A DNA stretch of 64,000 bases from UBA4427 sp045106235 (GCA_045106235.1 JBGCEJ010000035.1:1-64000), one strand, 5' to 3'; shown: positions 51,219 through 60,423, numbered from the stretch's first letter. Notes: generated by a model from the sequence alone, not told the origin. Numbers and translations: made by a program.

Positions 51219-52277
51219 CTATCCGCCGGAGCGAGCGTTCCCCACCCGGCCCGTAGGCTCCGGCAGTCGAAAGTGTTGATCGGAAAGTTCCTCCGACAAC
51301 ATGACGCGCTTCCAAACGAAACGTGCCTCTGAAGCAAGTTGCGGCGAACCAATCGTCACGCGATTGGGAAAGAAAAACGAAGCAGCATCGGCGGGTTGAG
51401 CGCCTGCGGCCGCCTGCTGAGCGCCCGCGGCCAGAGGTTGAGCGCCCGCGGCCATCTGCTGAGAGCCCGCGGCCAGAGGTTTATAGTCCGCGAACTCCGC
51501 ACGAAACCGGATTGCCCCACCCGCCTCCACCGCCCGCATCTCCACAAGCTGCGACGACGCGTCGAAAACGAAGACTTCGGCGCCCATCGCCATTGCCTCA
51601 GCCGGCACAGAACAAAGCGCGCTTGCCTCGGCCGCTGCACAGTCTGGACCGACCTCCGAAGGCCAGGCGAAAGCGATGGCAATGCGGTCCGCTTCCTCTT
51701 CGGCCACAGCCGGTTCGAGCCATACCGCCGCCCGAGCAGCACCCGGACTCGGCTTCGGCGCGCCGAGCAGAAGCCCCACCAGCTCCTCAGGCTCAAGGTC
51801 GATCTTCGCAAGGTCCCAGAGCAGCCCAGGCGTAACTCGCCCTCGCGCAATCTCAGGCTGCCCCGCCTCATAGAAACCAAATTCTTCGCCGTCCGTCGCC
51901 AGGATGGCGGCGAGCTGATCGAAGAGGCCCACCACTTCAAAGCGCAGATTCGCCGGCCGCTTCAATACGATCCGCTGAGGGCGGTTCAACTTGAAGTCGG
52001 GCCCAGAAAGCGCCACCCGCGCGGATCCACGCAGTCCATTCCGTGAAGCCTGCATAGCGCGAAAGTTCGCAATCACCTGCCCGGCGCGCGCATCGTCAAT
52101 CGCAAGCGCAGCGTCCGTCATCCCCAGCCCCGAGAGCGGAGGCCCATCCGGCGTCATACAGCCCGTCAGCAGGAGCGAAAGCATGAAGAACGCCGCGCCT
52201 CCGCCGCGAAGCGACGAAGAACCGACGCTGCAGCCCCGCGACCTTACGACCGACGGACAGCGCGAAAGGAAATTCAC
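51219..52277 (-). CDS. LolB-like (DUF4292-type) outer-membrane lipoprotein
   Basis: A 352-residue lipoprotein with signal ending LLLTGC (Cys40). The segment VIANFRAMQASRNGLRGSARVALSGPDFKLNRPQRIVLKRPANLRFEVVGLFDQLAAILATDGEEFGFYEAGQPEIARGRV, and strands after it, fit the LolB/LppX-like half-barrel that binds lipoprotein acyl chains or lipids. Near residue 270 an Ala/Gln-rich repeat tract interrupts the fold. Its start overlaps the TPR lipoprotein gene by 4 bases (ATGA), indicating coupling. LolB-type function is inference from fold similarity and the lipoprotein neighbours. Confidence 0.7.
   Translation of the reverse strand: MNFLSRCPSVVRSRGCSVGSSSLRGGGAAFFMLSLLLTGCMTPDGPPLSGLGMTDAALAIDDARAGQVIANFRAMQASRNGLRGSARVALSGPDFKLNRPQRIVLKRPANLRFEVVGLFDQLAAILATDGEEFGFYEAGQPEIARGRVTPGLLWDLAKIDLEPEELVGLLLGAPKPSPGAARAAVWLEPAVAEEEADRIAIAFAWPSEVGPDCAAAEASALCSVPAEAMAMGAEVFVFDASSQLVEMRAVEAGGAIRFRAEFADYKPLAAGSQQMAAGAQPLAAGAQQAAAGAQPADAASFFFPNRVTIGSPQLASEARFVWKRVMLSEELSDQHFRLPEPTGRVGNARSGG
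51396..51484 (-). repeat. 24-bp in-frame tandem repeat in the LolB-like gene
   Basis: Four copies of a 24-base unit containing GCCCGCGGCC encode AAGAQPL/AAGAQQM-type octapeptides. The tract lies between beta strands of the lipoprotein, just after ADYKPL. Confidence 0.8.
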
Positions 52278-54094
52278 GGCGCCTCGCCGACTCGGCCGCT
52301 GCGGAGGCCAAGCTCGCGTCTCAGCGTTTCAAGTTTCTGCATCAGATCCGGCTGTTCTTCTTCACGCATTTCGAGTTCAACCGCTTTCTCGAAATGCCGG
52401 AGCGCACCTGACTTGTCGCCACGCAACAAGAAGACATCACCGAGATGCTCCGACACCACCGAGTCCCCCCCGGTCAGCTCCAACGCCTGCATCAGCTGCT
52501 CTTCGGCTTGGTCAAGAAAGCCCAACGCCTCGTCGCGTCGAGCATCCGCGATCAAGTTCTGAGCCATCTTGTAGTAGACCCATCCGAGGCTGTCCGTGAT
52601 GTACCCATCGCCGGGCGAAAGCTCAATCGCGCGGCGAATCAGCTCCTCCGCTTCCTCGAGATTCTCGCCGCGTTCGGCCCAGGAATAGCCGATATAGTTG
52701 AGCGCACTGGCGTTATTCGGATCCGCTTCGAGCACCTGCTCCATCGCCGCCATGGCGTCTTCCGTCTCACCATGAGTCCCGTGCAAAATGCCCATCTGGT
52801 AGTAGACATCGGTATCCGCCTCGGAACCATCCAGCAGACTCTCAAGCAGCGCGATGCCGCCTTCGAGATCGCCGCTCCCGGCTCGCAGCGAAGCCGCATG
52901 CATATCCAGCTGCCGCTCGGGTTGAATCGCCCTGAGGCGTTCGATCTCAGCCAGCGCCTCATCCGCGCGCCCTTCGCTCTCGAGGATCGCCGCAATCTGC
53001 ACGCGCGCGTCGATGTAGTTCGTATCCTTCGGCGTGATTCGGTTATACGCCTGCACAGCACCCATCGGATTCCCCGCCGCCCGACGGATCTGACCTAACG
53101 CGAAAGCCAGATCCGGCTGGTCCGGATCGCGATCGAGCACACCCTCAAGCCGCCGCGCTGCCGCCTCATAGCGCCCCGCGGAGAACTCAAGAGAAGCAAG
53201 CCGTCGCAGCGAATTAACATCGTCGGGATAGACTTCGACGATGCGTTGAAACGTCACGATCGCGCCGTCGATATCGTTGCCGTCGGCTTGGGTCTTACCG
53301 AGACGCTGGAGGATCCCGTAGTGGTCGGGATGGCTACGCAGAATATCGCGGTAGACGCGAATCTCTCCCGCGCGATTGCCGCGGGTGCGCTCGATCCCAG
53401 CGAGCCGCATCGAGAGCAGAAAATGGTTCGGGAAGGCGCGCAGGCCCCGACGCACCACCGATTCCGCTGCATCAAAATCTTGCTGTTGTTCGTATACGCT
53501 GGCCAGCGCCAGCGTTCCGCGAAGCTGATCCGGCTCTTCCTTTTCGAGCGCGCGAGCGAGGCCCTCCGCTTTCGGATAATCCTGCTGCTCAAGCGCGACC
53601 TGGTACAGCGCGAACATCGCGTCCGCGTCGAGTGGGCGCCCCTCTTCGTCGCGCAGCACGCGGTCGAGCCCTGCGAAGTCTCGGCGCAGTCGGTACAAGC
53701 GGCCGAGGAAGAGCCGCGCGCGCGTGGAGTCGGGATCGAGCTCAAAAGCGCGCTCCGCTTCGGTCACCGCGCCGTCGACATCATCGAGCTGCCAGGCCAG
53801 CCGGGAAAGGCGCTCGTGGATAAACGCCGATCCGGGATCCTTCGCGGCGGCGCGCTGATAGGCCGCTCTCGCCAACTCAAAATCACCCTCGGCCTGCGCG
53901 CGCTCGGCCACCAACACATCGTAATCGGACGCAGCCTCCGGGCGCTCCACGCGCAGCGGAATCCGCCGCAACTTCCCGCCGGATGCTCCCGTGCCAAACC
54001 CGGGCATCGATGCGCAGCCCAAGGCGCCGCCCAGCAAAATCGCGATCGCGCCGACGAGAATGCCGCGCGTGAATGAATCGATCGTTCTGCTCAC
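52274..54094 (-). CDS. TPR-repeat lipoprotein
   Basis: A 606-residue lipoprotein. The signal (residues 9-27, ILVGAIAILLGGALGC) ends at Cys27. The rest is about fifteen TPR units in a row, with recognisable pairs such as ARAAYQRAAAKDPGSAFIHERLSRLAWQLDDVDGAVTEAERAFELDPDS and NYIGYSWAERGENLEEAEELIRRAIELSPGDGYITDSLGWVYYKM. TPR lipoproteins of this kind act as envelope scaffolds. The GTG start at 54094 has GAGGGGG just upstream; the frame is open 169 codons further but that part looks like noise. It precedes the LolB-like gene in the same operon. Confidence 0.85.
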   Translation of the reverse strand: MSRTIDSFTRGILVGAIAILLGGALGCASMPGFGTGASGGKLRRIPLRVERPEAASDYDVLVAERAQAEGDFELARAAYQRAAAKDPGSAFIHERLSRLAWQLDDVDGAVTEAERAFELDPDSTRARLFLGRLYRLRRDFAGLDRVLRDEEGRPLDADAMFALYQVALEQQDYPKAEGLARALEKEEPDQLRGTLALASVYEQQQDFDAAESVVRRGLRAFPNHFLLSMRLAGIERTRGNRAGEIRVYRDILRSHPDHYGILQRLGKTQADGNDIDGAIVTFQRIVEVYPDDVNSLRRLASLEFSAGRYEAAARRLEGVLDRDPDQPDLAFALGQIRRAAGNPMGAVQAYNRITPKDTNYIDARVQIAAILESEGRADEALAEIERLRAIQPERQLDMHAASLRAGSGDLEGGIALLESLLDGSEADTDVYYQMGILHGTHGETEDAMAAMEQVLEADPNNASALNYIGYSWAERGENLEEAEELIRRAIELSPGDGYITDSLGWVYYKMAQNLIADARRDEALGFLDQAEEQLMQALELTGGDSVVSEHLGDVFLLRGDKSGALRHFEKAVELEMREEEQPDLMQKLETLRRELGLRSGRVGEAP

Positions 54095-54230
54095 CCAACC
54101 CCCTCGGAAAGCGCGTCTCCGAAACAATAGACCGGACTGTACAACCTCAGAGCACGCTGCTCCGGGTCGCCCTTCCGAAAAGCGACCCCGGCCACCCGCT
54201 TGGGGTTCACACCCCACACCGGCAAACAAA

Positions 54231-54279
54231 AGAACCGCCCCGGAACCATGATTTCTCATCGTCCATTCGGGGCGGTTCT
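54231..54279 (-). terminator. Terminator after cysC
   Basis: Perfect 12-base arms AGAACCGCCCCG (54231-54242) and its complement (54268-54279) around a 25-base loop. Read on the minus strand it is followed by TTTTGTTTG. It separates cysC from the TPR lipoprotein gene downstream. Confidence 0.85.
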
Positions 54280-54327
54280 GGAGTGCTGCCGTCGCGACAA
54301 AGCGAGGACTACGTCCGCGTCGAGCGC

Positions 54328-54357
54328 GGCCGGCGCGACCGGCGCGACCGGCGCGAC
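54328..54357. repeat. 9-bp tandem repeat downstream of cysC
   Basis: Three copies of CGGCGCGAC in a row, with a partial fourth, lie in the short gap between cysC and its terminator. No gene covers them. Confidence 0.8.
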
Positions 54358-54381
54358 CAAAGACAGAGCACGTCGGGCGCC

Positions 54382-54993
54382 TTACGCGCCGAGGTAACCG
54401 GCCTTCTCGAGGTAAGCGACCAGCTGAGCGACCGATTCGTCGACCGACTGCCCGTTCGTGTCGAGCAGAACTTCGGCCTTCTCGGGCTCTTCGTAGGGTG
54501 CGGAAATGCCCGTGAATTCCGGGATTTCGCCGGCGCGGGCCTTCTTGTAGAGACCCTTGACGTCGCGGCCTTCGCAGGTTTCCACCGTCGCCTGGACCCA
54601 AGCTTCGATGAAGTCGCCTTCGCCCATGATCTCGCGAACCGCATCGCGGTCGGCGCGGTAAGGCGAAATGAACGACGAGAACACGATCACGCCGGCGTCT
54701 GTGAAGAGCTTCGAGACTTCACCGATGCGGCGGATGTTCTCGGTTCGGTCCTCGGGCGAAAAGCCGAGGTTCGAGTTCAGGCCCATGCGGATATTGTCGC
54801 CGTCGAGGATGTAGGTGAGGCGGCCGCGATCGCGCAGCGCCTTTTCGGCGGCCACGGCGATGGTGGACTTACCGGAACCGGAAAGGCCCGTGAGCCAGAT
54901 CGTGCAGCCACGCTGGCTGAGGAGGGATTGGCGATCGTCGCGGCTGACCTGGCCTTCGTGCCAGGTGAGGTTCTTGGATTTGGGTTGGCTCAC
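54382..54993 (-). CDS. cysC: Adenylylsulfate (APS) kinase CysC
   Basis: A 203-residue kinase making PAPS from APS. The P-loop is GLSGSGKST at residues 36-44. Further motifs are YILDGDNIRMGLNSNLGFSPEDRTENIRRIGEVSKLFTDAGVIVFSSFISPYRADRDAVRE, FIEAWVQATVETCEGRDVKGLYKKARAGEIPEFTGISAPYEEP, matching stand-alone CysC. GTG start with AAGGAG at 7 bases. No ATP sulfurylase or other cys gene is nearby, so its use (sulfation or assimilation) is open. Confidence 0.95.
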   Translation of the reverse strand: MSQPKSKNLTWHEGQVSRDDRQSLLSQRGCTIWLTGLSGSGKSTIAVAAEKALRDRGRLTYILDGDNIRMGLNSNLGFSPEDRTENIRRIGEVSKLFTDAGVIVFSSFISPYRADRDAVREIMGEGDFIEAWVQATVETCEGRDVKGLYKKARAGEIPEFTGISAPYEEPEKAEVLLDTNGQSVDESVAQLVAYLEKAGYLGA

Positions 54994-55334
54994 GGAGAGC
55001 TCCTTTTGCTGGGGTTTCAGGTTCTTATGTCGTGTTCAGCCTCCGACGCGTTCTCGTCGAGGCTGGCCGGTTCCGGCAATCCGGTGTTCCGGCAAATCGG
55101 TCAAAGAGGAGCGCGGCGGCCTCTCATTCTGTCGAGCTCTCGATTTCTCGATCTCTCGGAATGGACTTCGCGCGCTCAACGGGGCTTGGCAGAAACGGGC
55201 TCTGCCCCGAACGGATGACCGGGAGTCGCGGTCTCCCGCGGCGGCCGCACTATAGCTCCAAATATCCGATTTCGCTGGGTCTTTTGTGATCGCGGCGCCC
55301 GCTCAAAAGCGCCTCAAACCGCCCAGGTTCGCCC
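54994..55334. other. Spacer between cysC and the cysteine desulfurase gene
   Basis: 341 bases without a credible gene. On the minus strand TATAGT at 55250-55255 could be a -10 box for cysC, but no good -35 box sits at the right distance. A small CTCAG/CTGAG hairpin lies around 55334-55348 at the end of the desulfurase gene. Repeated TCTCGAT words occur near 55136-55156. Confidence 0.45.
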
Positions 55335-56501
55335 TCAGCTCCGCTGAGACGCCACGGCCGAGACAATCCGCTCGAAAGCGAAGTCGACATCTTCGACGCG
55401 ATTCCCGCGCCCAAAGCCGAAACGCAAGGATGCCTTGGCCGCAGCCTTCGAAAGTCCCAGCGCGAGCAGGACCGGACTCGGCTCCGGATTTGCTGAGCTA
55501 CACGCTGACCCCGAGGAAACGGCGAGCCCACCGAGATCAGCAAGCAGTCGGTCCCCATCAACCGACGCGAAGGAGAGATTCAAATTCCCCGGCAGACGCG
55601 CCTCGGGATCACCGTTCAGCGTCGTCTCCCCCGGCAGCGCCTCCGCCAAGCGCGCGTGCAGCTGATCCCGCAGACCGGCCAATCGCACGGCTTCCGCTTC
55701 CCGCTCTTCGAGGCAAAGCTCAAGCGCCCGCGCGAGTCCGACAATCAGCGAAACGGGCAAGGTGCCAGAGCGCAGCCCGCCTTCATGTCCCCCGCCGTAC
55801 TGGCGCGGCTCAAGACGCAGTCGCGGGGAGCCGCTTTTCCGCACCCGCAGGAGGCCTACGCCCTTCGGTCCGTAGATCTTATGCCCGGAGACGGAAAGGA
55901 GATCGATCCCGTCGCGCTCCGCGTGAAGATCAATCTTCCCCGCGGCCTGGGCCGCGTCGCTGTGAAAAGCGACCCCCCGGTCGCGGCAGACTTGCGCCAC
56001 TTCGGAGAGCGGATGCAGCACGCCGATCTCGTTATTTGCGGCCATCGCGCTCACCAGGAACGTATCTTCCCGAAGTGCGGACGCGACCTGATCGGCCGTG
56101 ATCCGCCCCATATCGTCCACCGGCAGCACTTCGACCTCGAAGCCACGCCGACCTAATGCCCGCGCCGAATCGAGCACAGAGGGATGCTCGGTGCAGATCG
56201 TGACGAGATGCTTGCGCTCGCGCTGGGCATCCGCGAGCCCAAGAATCGCAAGATTATTACTCTCGGTCGCTCCGCTCGTAAAAACGATTTCAGAAGGACT
56301 GGCTGCGCCTAACATCTCCGCCAGACGCTCTCGCGCATCGTCGACGGCCGCCTCCGCTCGCCAGCCGTAGGCATGGGTATGACTCGCGGCGTTACCAAAC
56401 TCTTCCGAAAGAAAAGGCGCCATCGCTTCAAGGACGCGTTCGTCGAGCGGCGTTGTGGCGTGATGATCGAGATAGACAGCAGGAACGCGGGAAGCGGCCA
56501 A
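55335..56501 (-). CDS. Cysteine desulfurase (NifS/IscS family)
   Basis: A 388-residue PLP enzyme delivering sulfur from cysteine for Fe-S clusters or thio-modification. Motifs: YLDHHATTPLDE at the start, SGATESNNLA, TEHPSVLD, SVSGHKIYGPKGVGLL (PLP Lys), GGGHEGGLRSGT and SSGSACSSANPEPSPVL (catalytic Cys). The only suitable start is a TTG at 56501, 9 codons before the YLDHH motif. It lies 16 bases after the erpA stop, and the two functions fit together. Confidence 0.93.
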   Translation of the reverse strand: MAASRVPAVYLDHHATTPLDERVLEAMAPFLSEEFGNAASHTHAYGWRAEAAVDDARERLAEMLGAASPSEIVFTSGATESNNLAILGLADAQRERKHLVTICTEHPSVLDSARALGRRGFEVEVLPVDDMGRITADQVASALREDTFLVSAMAANNEIGVLHPLSEVAQVCRDRGVAFHSDAAQAAGKIDLHAERDGIDLLSVSGHKIYGPKGVGLLRVRKSGSPRLRLEPRQYGGGHEGGLRSGTLPVSLIVGLARALELCLEEREAEAVRLAGLRDQLHARLAEALPGETTLNGDPEARLPGNLNLSFASVDGDRLLADLGGLAVSSGSACSSANPEPSPVLLALGLSKAAAKASLRFGFGRGNRVEDVDFAFERIVSAVASQRS

Positions 56502-56517
56502 AGCTTCAGGGGCGGCG

Positions 56518-56844
56518 CTAGGCCGCGAACGACTGTCCGCAGCCGCAGGTATTCGAGGCGTTCGGGTTTTCGATCTTGAAACCCGATTCCGCGAGCGTGT
56601 CCACGAAGTTCAGGCGGGAGCCGACGAGATAGAGCGCGCTCTTTTCGTCCACGATGACGCGAACGCCTTCCGCTTCGATCGTCGTATCAATCTCTCGGAT
56701 GAGATCGTCGAAGGAGAGCTGATACTGGAGCCCAGAGCAGCCACCGCCGACGACCTTCATGCGCAACCCGTGGGTCTCAAGCTTATTGTCTTCCGACAAC
56801 AGGGTATGAATCTGGCTGGCGGCTTCTGTGGTGACTTCGATCAT
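56518..56844 (-). CDS. erpA: Iron-sulfur cluster insertion protein, ErpA/IscA family
   Basis: A 108-residue A-type carrier. It has the three conserved Cys: GGGCSGLQYQLSF (first) and NTCGCGQSF near the C terminus. The start MIEVTTEAASQIHTLLSEDN is typical. GGAGA 8 bases upstream supports ATG 56844 over the open frame to 56931. It sits directly before the cysteine desulfurase, with which it would form an Fe-S assembly pair. Confidence 0.93.
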   Translation of the reverse strand: MIEVTTEAASQIHTLLSEDNKLETHGLRMKVVGGGCSGLQYQLSFDDLIREIDTTIEAEGVRVIVDEKSALYLVGSRLNFVDTLAESGFKIENPNASNTCGCGQSFAA

Positions 56845-56894
56845 CCTGATCTCTCCCGAGGGCTGGTCAGCCCATGAGTCTAGCATTTCATGTT

Positions 56895-57650
56895 CTATTC
56901 GACTTCTTCGACTTCCCGAGCCGAAATCCATACAAAGATCTCGCGGTTGCCCTTGGGGCCCGGCACCTGACTGTCCACCCGCCCGAGCTCCCGGCGGCCG
57001 AGGGCCGCCGCCGCATGGACCACGCCGTCCGCTGCTCCTTCTCGGAGTGCATCATCGCGTACAACGCCGCCTTTCCCGACATGTTCCCGCCCCACCTCGA
57101 ATTGCGGTTTCACCAGCAGCAGAAAAGCGGCATCCGGAGCGCATTCGTCCATCGCCGGAAGGATCAGCTCCAGAGAGATAAAGGACACGTCCACGACCAC
57201 GAGGTCGAAATGGTCCTCGAAATCCCCCGCCGTCATATGCCGCGCATTCATCCGCTCACGCACATCCACCCGGTCATCCAGGCGAAGACGGGAATGCATC
57301 TGGCTATGGCCGACATCGATCGCGACGACTCGGGGCGCGCCCCGCTTCAGCAAGCAGTCGGTAAAGCCGCCCGTCGAGGCGCCCACATCGAGGCAAACAG
57401 CACCCTCGGGATCGATCCCTAGATCATCGAGCGCTGCCGCCAGCTTCTCGCCGCCCCGAGAAACGAAACTGCGCGCGCCGCCCTTCAGCCGCACCGTCTT
57501 CGATTCCGCGACGCGCACACCGGCCTTATCCGCGGGCTCGTCGTCGACCAGAACCCTCCCGGACAGAATCAGCGCCTGCGCCGCCGACCTCGACTCCGCA
57601 AGCCCCTCGCGCAAAACACGCTCGTCGAGCCGCTCGCCCTTGGCCTTCAC
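56895..57650 (-). CDS. tlyA: TlyA-family rRNA 2'-O-methyltransferase
   Basis: A 251-residue protein: an N-terminal S4 RNA-binding domain (ERLDERVLREGLAESRSAAQALILSGRVLVDDEPADKAG), then an FtsJ/RrmJ-type methyltransferase with VCLDVGASTGGFTDCLLKRGAPRVVAIDVGHSQ (SAM site) and FDLVVVDVSFISLELILPAM. Relatives 2'-O-methylate cytidines in 16S and 23S rRNA. GTG start at 57650. It is in the conserved dxs-tlyA neighbourhood, 26 bases after dxs. Confidence 0.92.
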   Translation of the reverse strand: MKAKGERLDERVLREGLAESRSAAQALILSGRVLVDDEPADKAGVRVAESKTVRLKGGARSFVSRGGEKLAAALDDLGIDPEGAVCLDVGASTGGFTDCLLKRGAPRVVAIDVGHSQMHSRLRLDDRVDVRERMNARHMTAGDFEDHFDLVVVDVSFISLELILPAMDECAPDAAFLLLVKPQFEVGREHVGKGGVVRDDALREGAADGVVHAAAALGRRELGRVDSQVPGPKGNREIFVWISAREVEEVE

Positions 57651-57676
57651 CTCGTCACCCCGCGCGTCGCTGCGTG

Positions 57677-59572
57677 CTATTCGCCGGCCTTGGCTTCTGC
57701 CACGAGCGTTTTTACCGCCCCGCGAATATCCGCCAGTCCGATCCCCACAGAATCAGGCGACTCTCCGTGTTCAATCAGATCATCGGGAATACCCAACGTG
57801 CGAATGGGCATCCGAATGCCCTCTTCGGCCAGAAGCTCGAGCACCGCGCTACCGAACCCGCCGGCCACGCTGTGTTCTTCGACGGTCACAAGGACATCGC
57901 ATCGCCGGGCGAGATCGAGGATCCGCTCGCGATCGAGGGGCTTCACGAAGCGCGCATTCAGGACGGCGCAGGAGACCCCATCGTCCGAGGCCAACTCCGC
58001 CGCGGCTTCCAGGGACGGATGGGTCGTCGCCCCCACCGACAAAATCGCCGCATCGGAACCGTCTCGCAGCAGCTCCGCTTCGCCCATCGGAATCGGCTTC
58101 ACATCGGGATCCAGAGAGATCCCCAGACCGGCACCGCGCGGGAAGCGAATCGCCGCAGGCCCCGGGTACTCGATCGCGGTTGCCAAGAGATGCTGGAGCT
58201 CGTTCTCGTCCTTCGGCGCCATCACGACGGCATTCGGAAGCGAGCGCATATAGGCAAAATCAAAGAGGCCCTGATGCGTCGCCCCATCCGCGCCCACCAG
58301 ACCGGCACGGTCGAGCGCAAACGTCACGTCCAAGTTCTGCAAACAAACATCATGAACAACCTGGTCATACGCACGCTGCAAGAACGTGGAGTAAATCGCA
58401 GCGACCGGCTTCATCCCTTCGGCGGCAAGGCCCGCCGCGAAAGTCACCGCATGCTGTTCCGCGATCCCGACGTCGTAGCAGCGCTTAGGGAAGGCGCGCT
58501 GAAAACGATCCAGCCCCGTTCCGGAAGCCATCGCCGCCGTGATCGCGACGATGCGTTCGTCTTCCTTCGCCAGTCGGATCAGGGTGTCCGAAAACACGTT
58601 CGTGTAGGTCGGCGGCGCCTTCTGCTTGGGCGCAAACTCCCCGGAAGCCACATCAAATTGGCCAACGCCATGATATTTCAGCGGATCCGCCTCGGCCGGA
58701 CCGTAGCCATGGCCCTTTTCCGTCATCGCATGAATCAACACGGGACCCGAACCTTCTGCCACCATCTTTTTCACGTTCTCGAAGGTCTCGAGCACAACAT
58801 CCATGCGATGCCCTTGAATTGGACCCACATAGCGAAAACCAAGCGCCTCGAATAATAAGCCGGGCGAGAAGAAGACCTTGAGCGATTCTTCAGCCTTGCG
58901 CGCCCAGTGCAGCATATCGCCAGGCATGCCGGTCAAGAATTCCCGCGCCCAGCCCTTCATGCGGCGAACCATCGGCGCCGAGAGCTTTCGCGAGAGAAAA
59001 GACGAGAGCGCGCCCACGTTCGGATCGATCGACATTTCATTGTCGATCAAGATCACGATGAGCCTTTCCTCACCCAGCTCTCCGGCATGGTTCAGCGCTT
59101 CGAAGGCCATACCCGCCGTCATCGACCCGTCGCCGATCATGGCGATCACAACGCCGTCATCGCCCTTATGCCGCTTCGCGCGCGCCATGCCGAGCGCCGC
59201 AGAGATCGATGTCCCCGCATGCCCCGCACCGAAATGGTCGTAGTCGGATTCCGAGCGCCGAAGGAATTTCGACATCCCGCCGCGCTTGCCAATCGTTTCA
59301 AAATCCTCGCGGCGCCCCGTCAGCATCTTATGCGGATAGCCCTGATGCCCCACGTCAAGAACGAAGCGATCCGTCGGCGTGTTGAAGGTGTAGTGCAGCG
59401 CCGTAATCAGCTCGACCGCACCGAGACTCGAAGCCAAATGTCCACCGGTTTGGGAAACACGATTCAGGATCTCCTCGCGGATCTCCCCCGCGACCTGCTC
59501 CACTTGTTCCGGCGCCAGCTTTCGCAGGTCCGCCGGGCTTTCGATCCCGTGGAGTAGATTTTCGTCGCTCAT
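57677..59572 (-). CDS. dxs: 1-deoxy-D-xylulose-5-phosphate synthase Dxs
   Basis: A 631-residue thiamine diphosphate enzyme, first step of the MEP isoprenoid pathway. Motifs: TGGHLASSLGAVELITALHYTFNTPTDRFVLDVGHQGYPHKMLTGR, MIGDGSMTAGMAFEALNHAG (TPP and Mg site), DRAGLVGADGATHQG and YDVGIAEQHAVTFAAGLAAEG. GAGGAG 6 bases upstream and a 4-base overlap with the prenyltransferase fix the ATG at 59572. It supplies the isoprenoid units used by its neighbour. Confidence 0.96.
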   Translation of the reverse strand: MSDENLLHGIESPADLRKLAPEQVEQVAGEIREEILNRVSQTGGHLASSLGAVELITALHYTFNTPTDRFVLDVGHQGYPHKMLTGRREDFETIGKRGGMSKFLRRSESDYDHFGAGHAGTSISAALGMARAKRHKGDDGVVIAMIGDGSMTAGMAFEALNHAGELGEERLIVILIDNEMSIDPNVGALSSFLSRKLSAPMVRRMKGWAREFLTGMPGDMLHWARKAEESLKVFFSPGLLFEALGFRYVGPIQGHRMDVVLETFENVKKMVAEGSGPVLIHAMTEKGHGYGPAEADPLKYHGVGQFDVASGEFAPKQKAPPTYTNVFSDTLIRLAKEDERIVAITAAMASGTGLDRFQRAFPKRCYDVGIAEQHAVTFAAGLAAEGMKPVAAIYSTFLQRAYDQVVHDVCLQNLDVTFALDRAGLVGADGATHQGLFDFAYMRSLPNAVVMAPKDENELQHLLATAIEYPGPAAIRFPRGAGLGISLDPDVKPIPMGEAELLRDGSDAAILSVGATTHPSLEAAAELASDDGVSCAVLNARFVKPLDRERILDLARRCDVLVTVEEHSVAGGFGSAVLELLAEEGIRMPIRTLGIPDDLIEHGESPDSVGIGLADIRGAVKTLVAEAKAGE

Positions 59573-60423
59573 CGTTTTCTCCTCACCGCAAATCGTGCGA
59601 GCGCGCGCAGGGGTTCCGCACGCTCTCCCCACCCTTCGATGCGTTCGAGTGCTTGTTCGAGCAGTTCCTCGGCGCCCTGTCGGGCAGCCCCTTCGCCCTG
59701 CAGGCGCAGGATACTCGCCGATTCATCGCTATCCGCGTCGAGCACGTCGTCTGCAATCTGAAACGCAATTCCGACCTCACGCCCGAAAGCGTCGAGCGTC
59801 GCCTGCTCTTGTTCCGTCGCCCCGCCGAGCATCGCCCCACCCACAATCGACGCCTGAAAAAGCGCAGCCGTCTTCCGAGCGTGAATGGAGGCGAGTCGCG
59901 CCTCCTCGGTTCCCGACGCAGTCGAATCGTGCCGCGCTTCAAAATCGAGATCGTCGACCTGTCCGCCGACCAACCCCTCTGCGCCCGCCGCGTGGGCAAG
60001 CCGAGAGATCGCGCGCAATGCAGCCGCTGCATTCTCAGGGCCGGCGGCCGCCGCGGCGCCGAATGCCTCGGTCAGAAGCGCGTCGCCGGCAAGTACTGCT
60101 GTCGCTTCATCAAAAGCCACATGCACAGTCGGTTGCCCACGGCGCTCGTCATCGTCATCCATGCAGGGCAGATCGTCATGAACGAGCGAGTACGTATGGA
60201 TGAGCTCCACCGCAAGCGCGACCGGCAGCGCAGACTCAGCCGAGCCGCCGACGGCTTCCGCGGCCGCGATCGAAAACACAGGACGAAGCCGTTTGCCGCC
60301 GGGGAAAAGTAAATGGCGCATCGCTCCACGGAGCGCGGCCGGCATCGGTCCGGCATCGAAGCGCGCCTCAAGGCCCGCATTGATCAGCGGCAAGCGCTCG
60401 ACGATATAGGCGTCTGCATCCAC
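59569..60423 (-). CDS. ispA: Polyprenyl (farnesyl/geranylgeranyl) diphosphate synthase
   Basis: A 284-residue trans-prenyltransferase. The first Asp-rich motif is DDLPCMDDDDERRGQPTVH (FARM) and the second is FQIADDVLDADSD (SARM). GGKRLRPVFSIAAAEAVGG and GLVGGQVDDLDFE also match. Product length (C15 or C20) cannot be read safely. GTG start with GGAG at 8 bases. Position between xseB and dxs is the standard bacterial order. Confidence 0.93.
   Translation of the reverse strand: MDADAYIVERLPLINAGLEARFDAGPMPAALRGAMRHLLFPGGKRLRPVFSIAAAEAVGGSAESALPVALAVELIHTYSLVHDDLPCMDDDDERRGQPTVHVAFDEATAVLAGDALLTEAFGAAAAAGPENAAAALRAISRLAHAAGAEGLVGGQVDDLDFEARHDSTASGTEEARLASIHARKTAALFQASIVGGAMLGGATEQEQATLDAFGREVGIAFQIADDVLDADSDESASILRLQGEGAARQGAEELLEQALERIEGWGERAEPLRALARFAVRRKR

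Noticed and set aside
5000..56400. GTTAGG/CCTAAC as an overrepresented DNA uptake or segregation word
   Set aside because: A rough count of sightings is no higher than expected by base composition; only its codon phase is unusual, which is reported separately.
57674..58855. 393-codon plus-strand frame opposite dxs
   Set aside because: Shadow of dxs with no family match.
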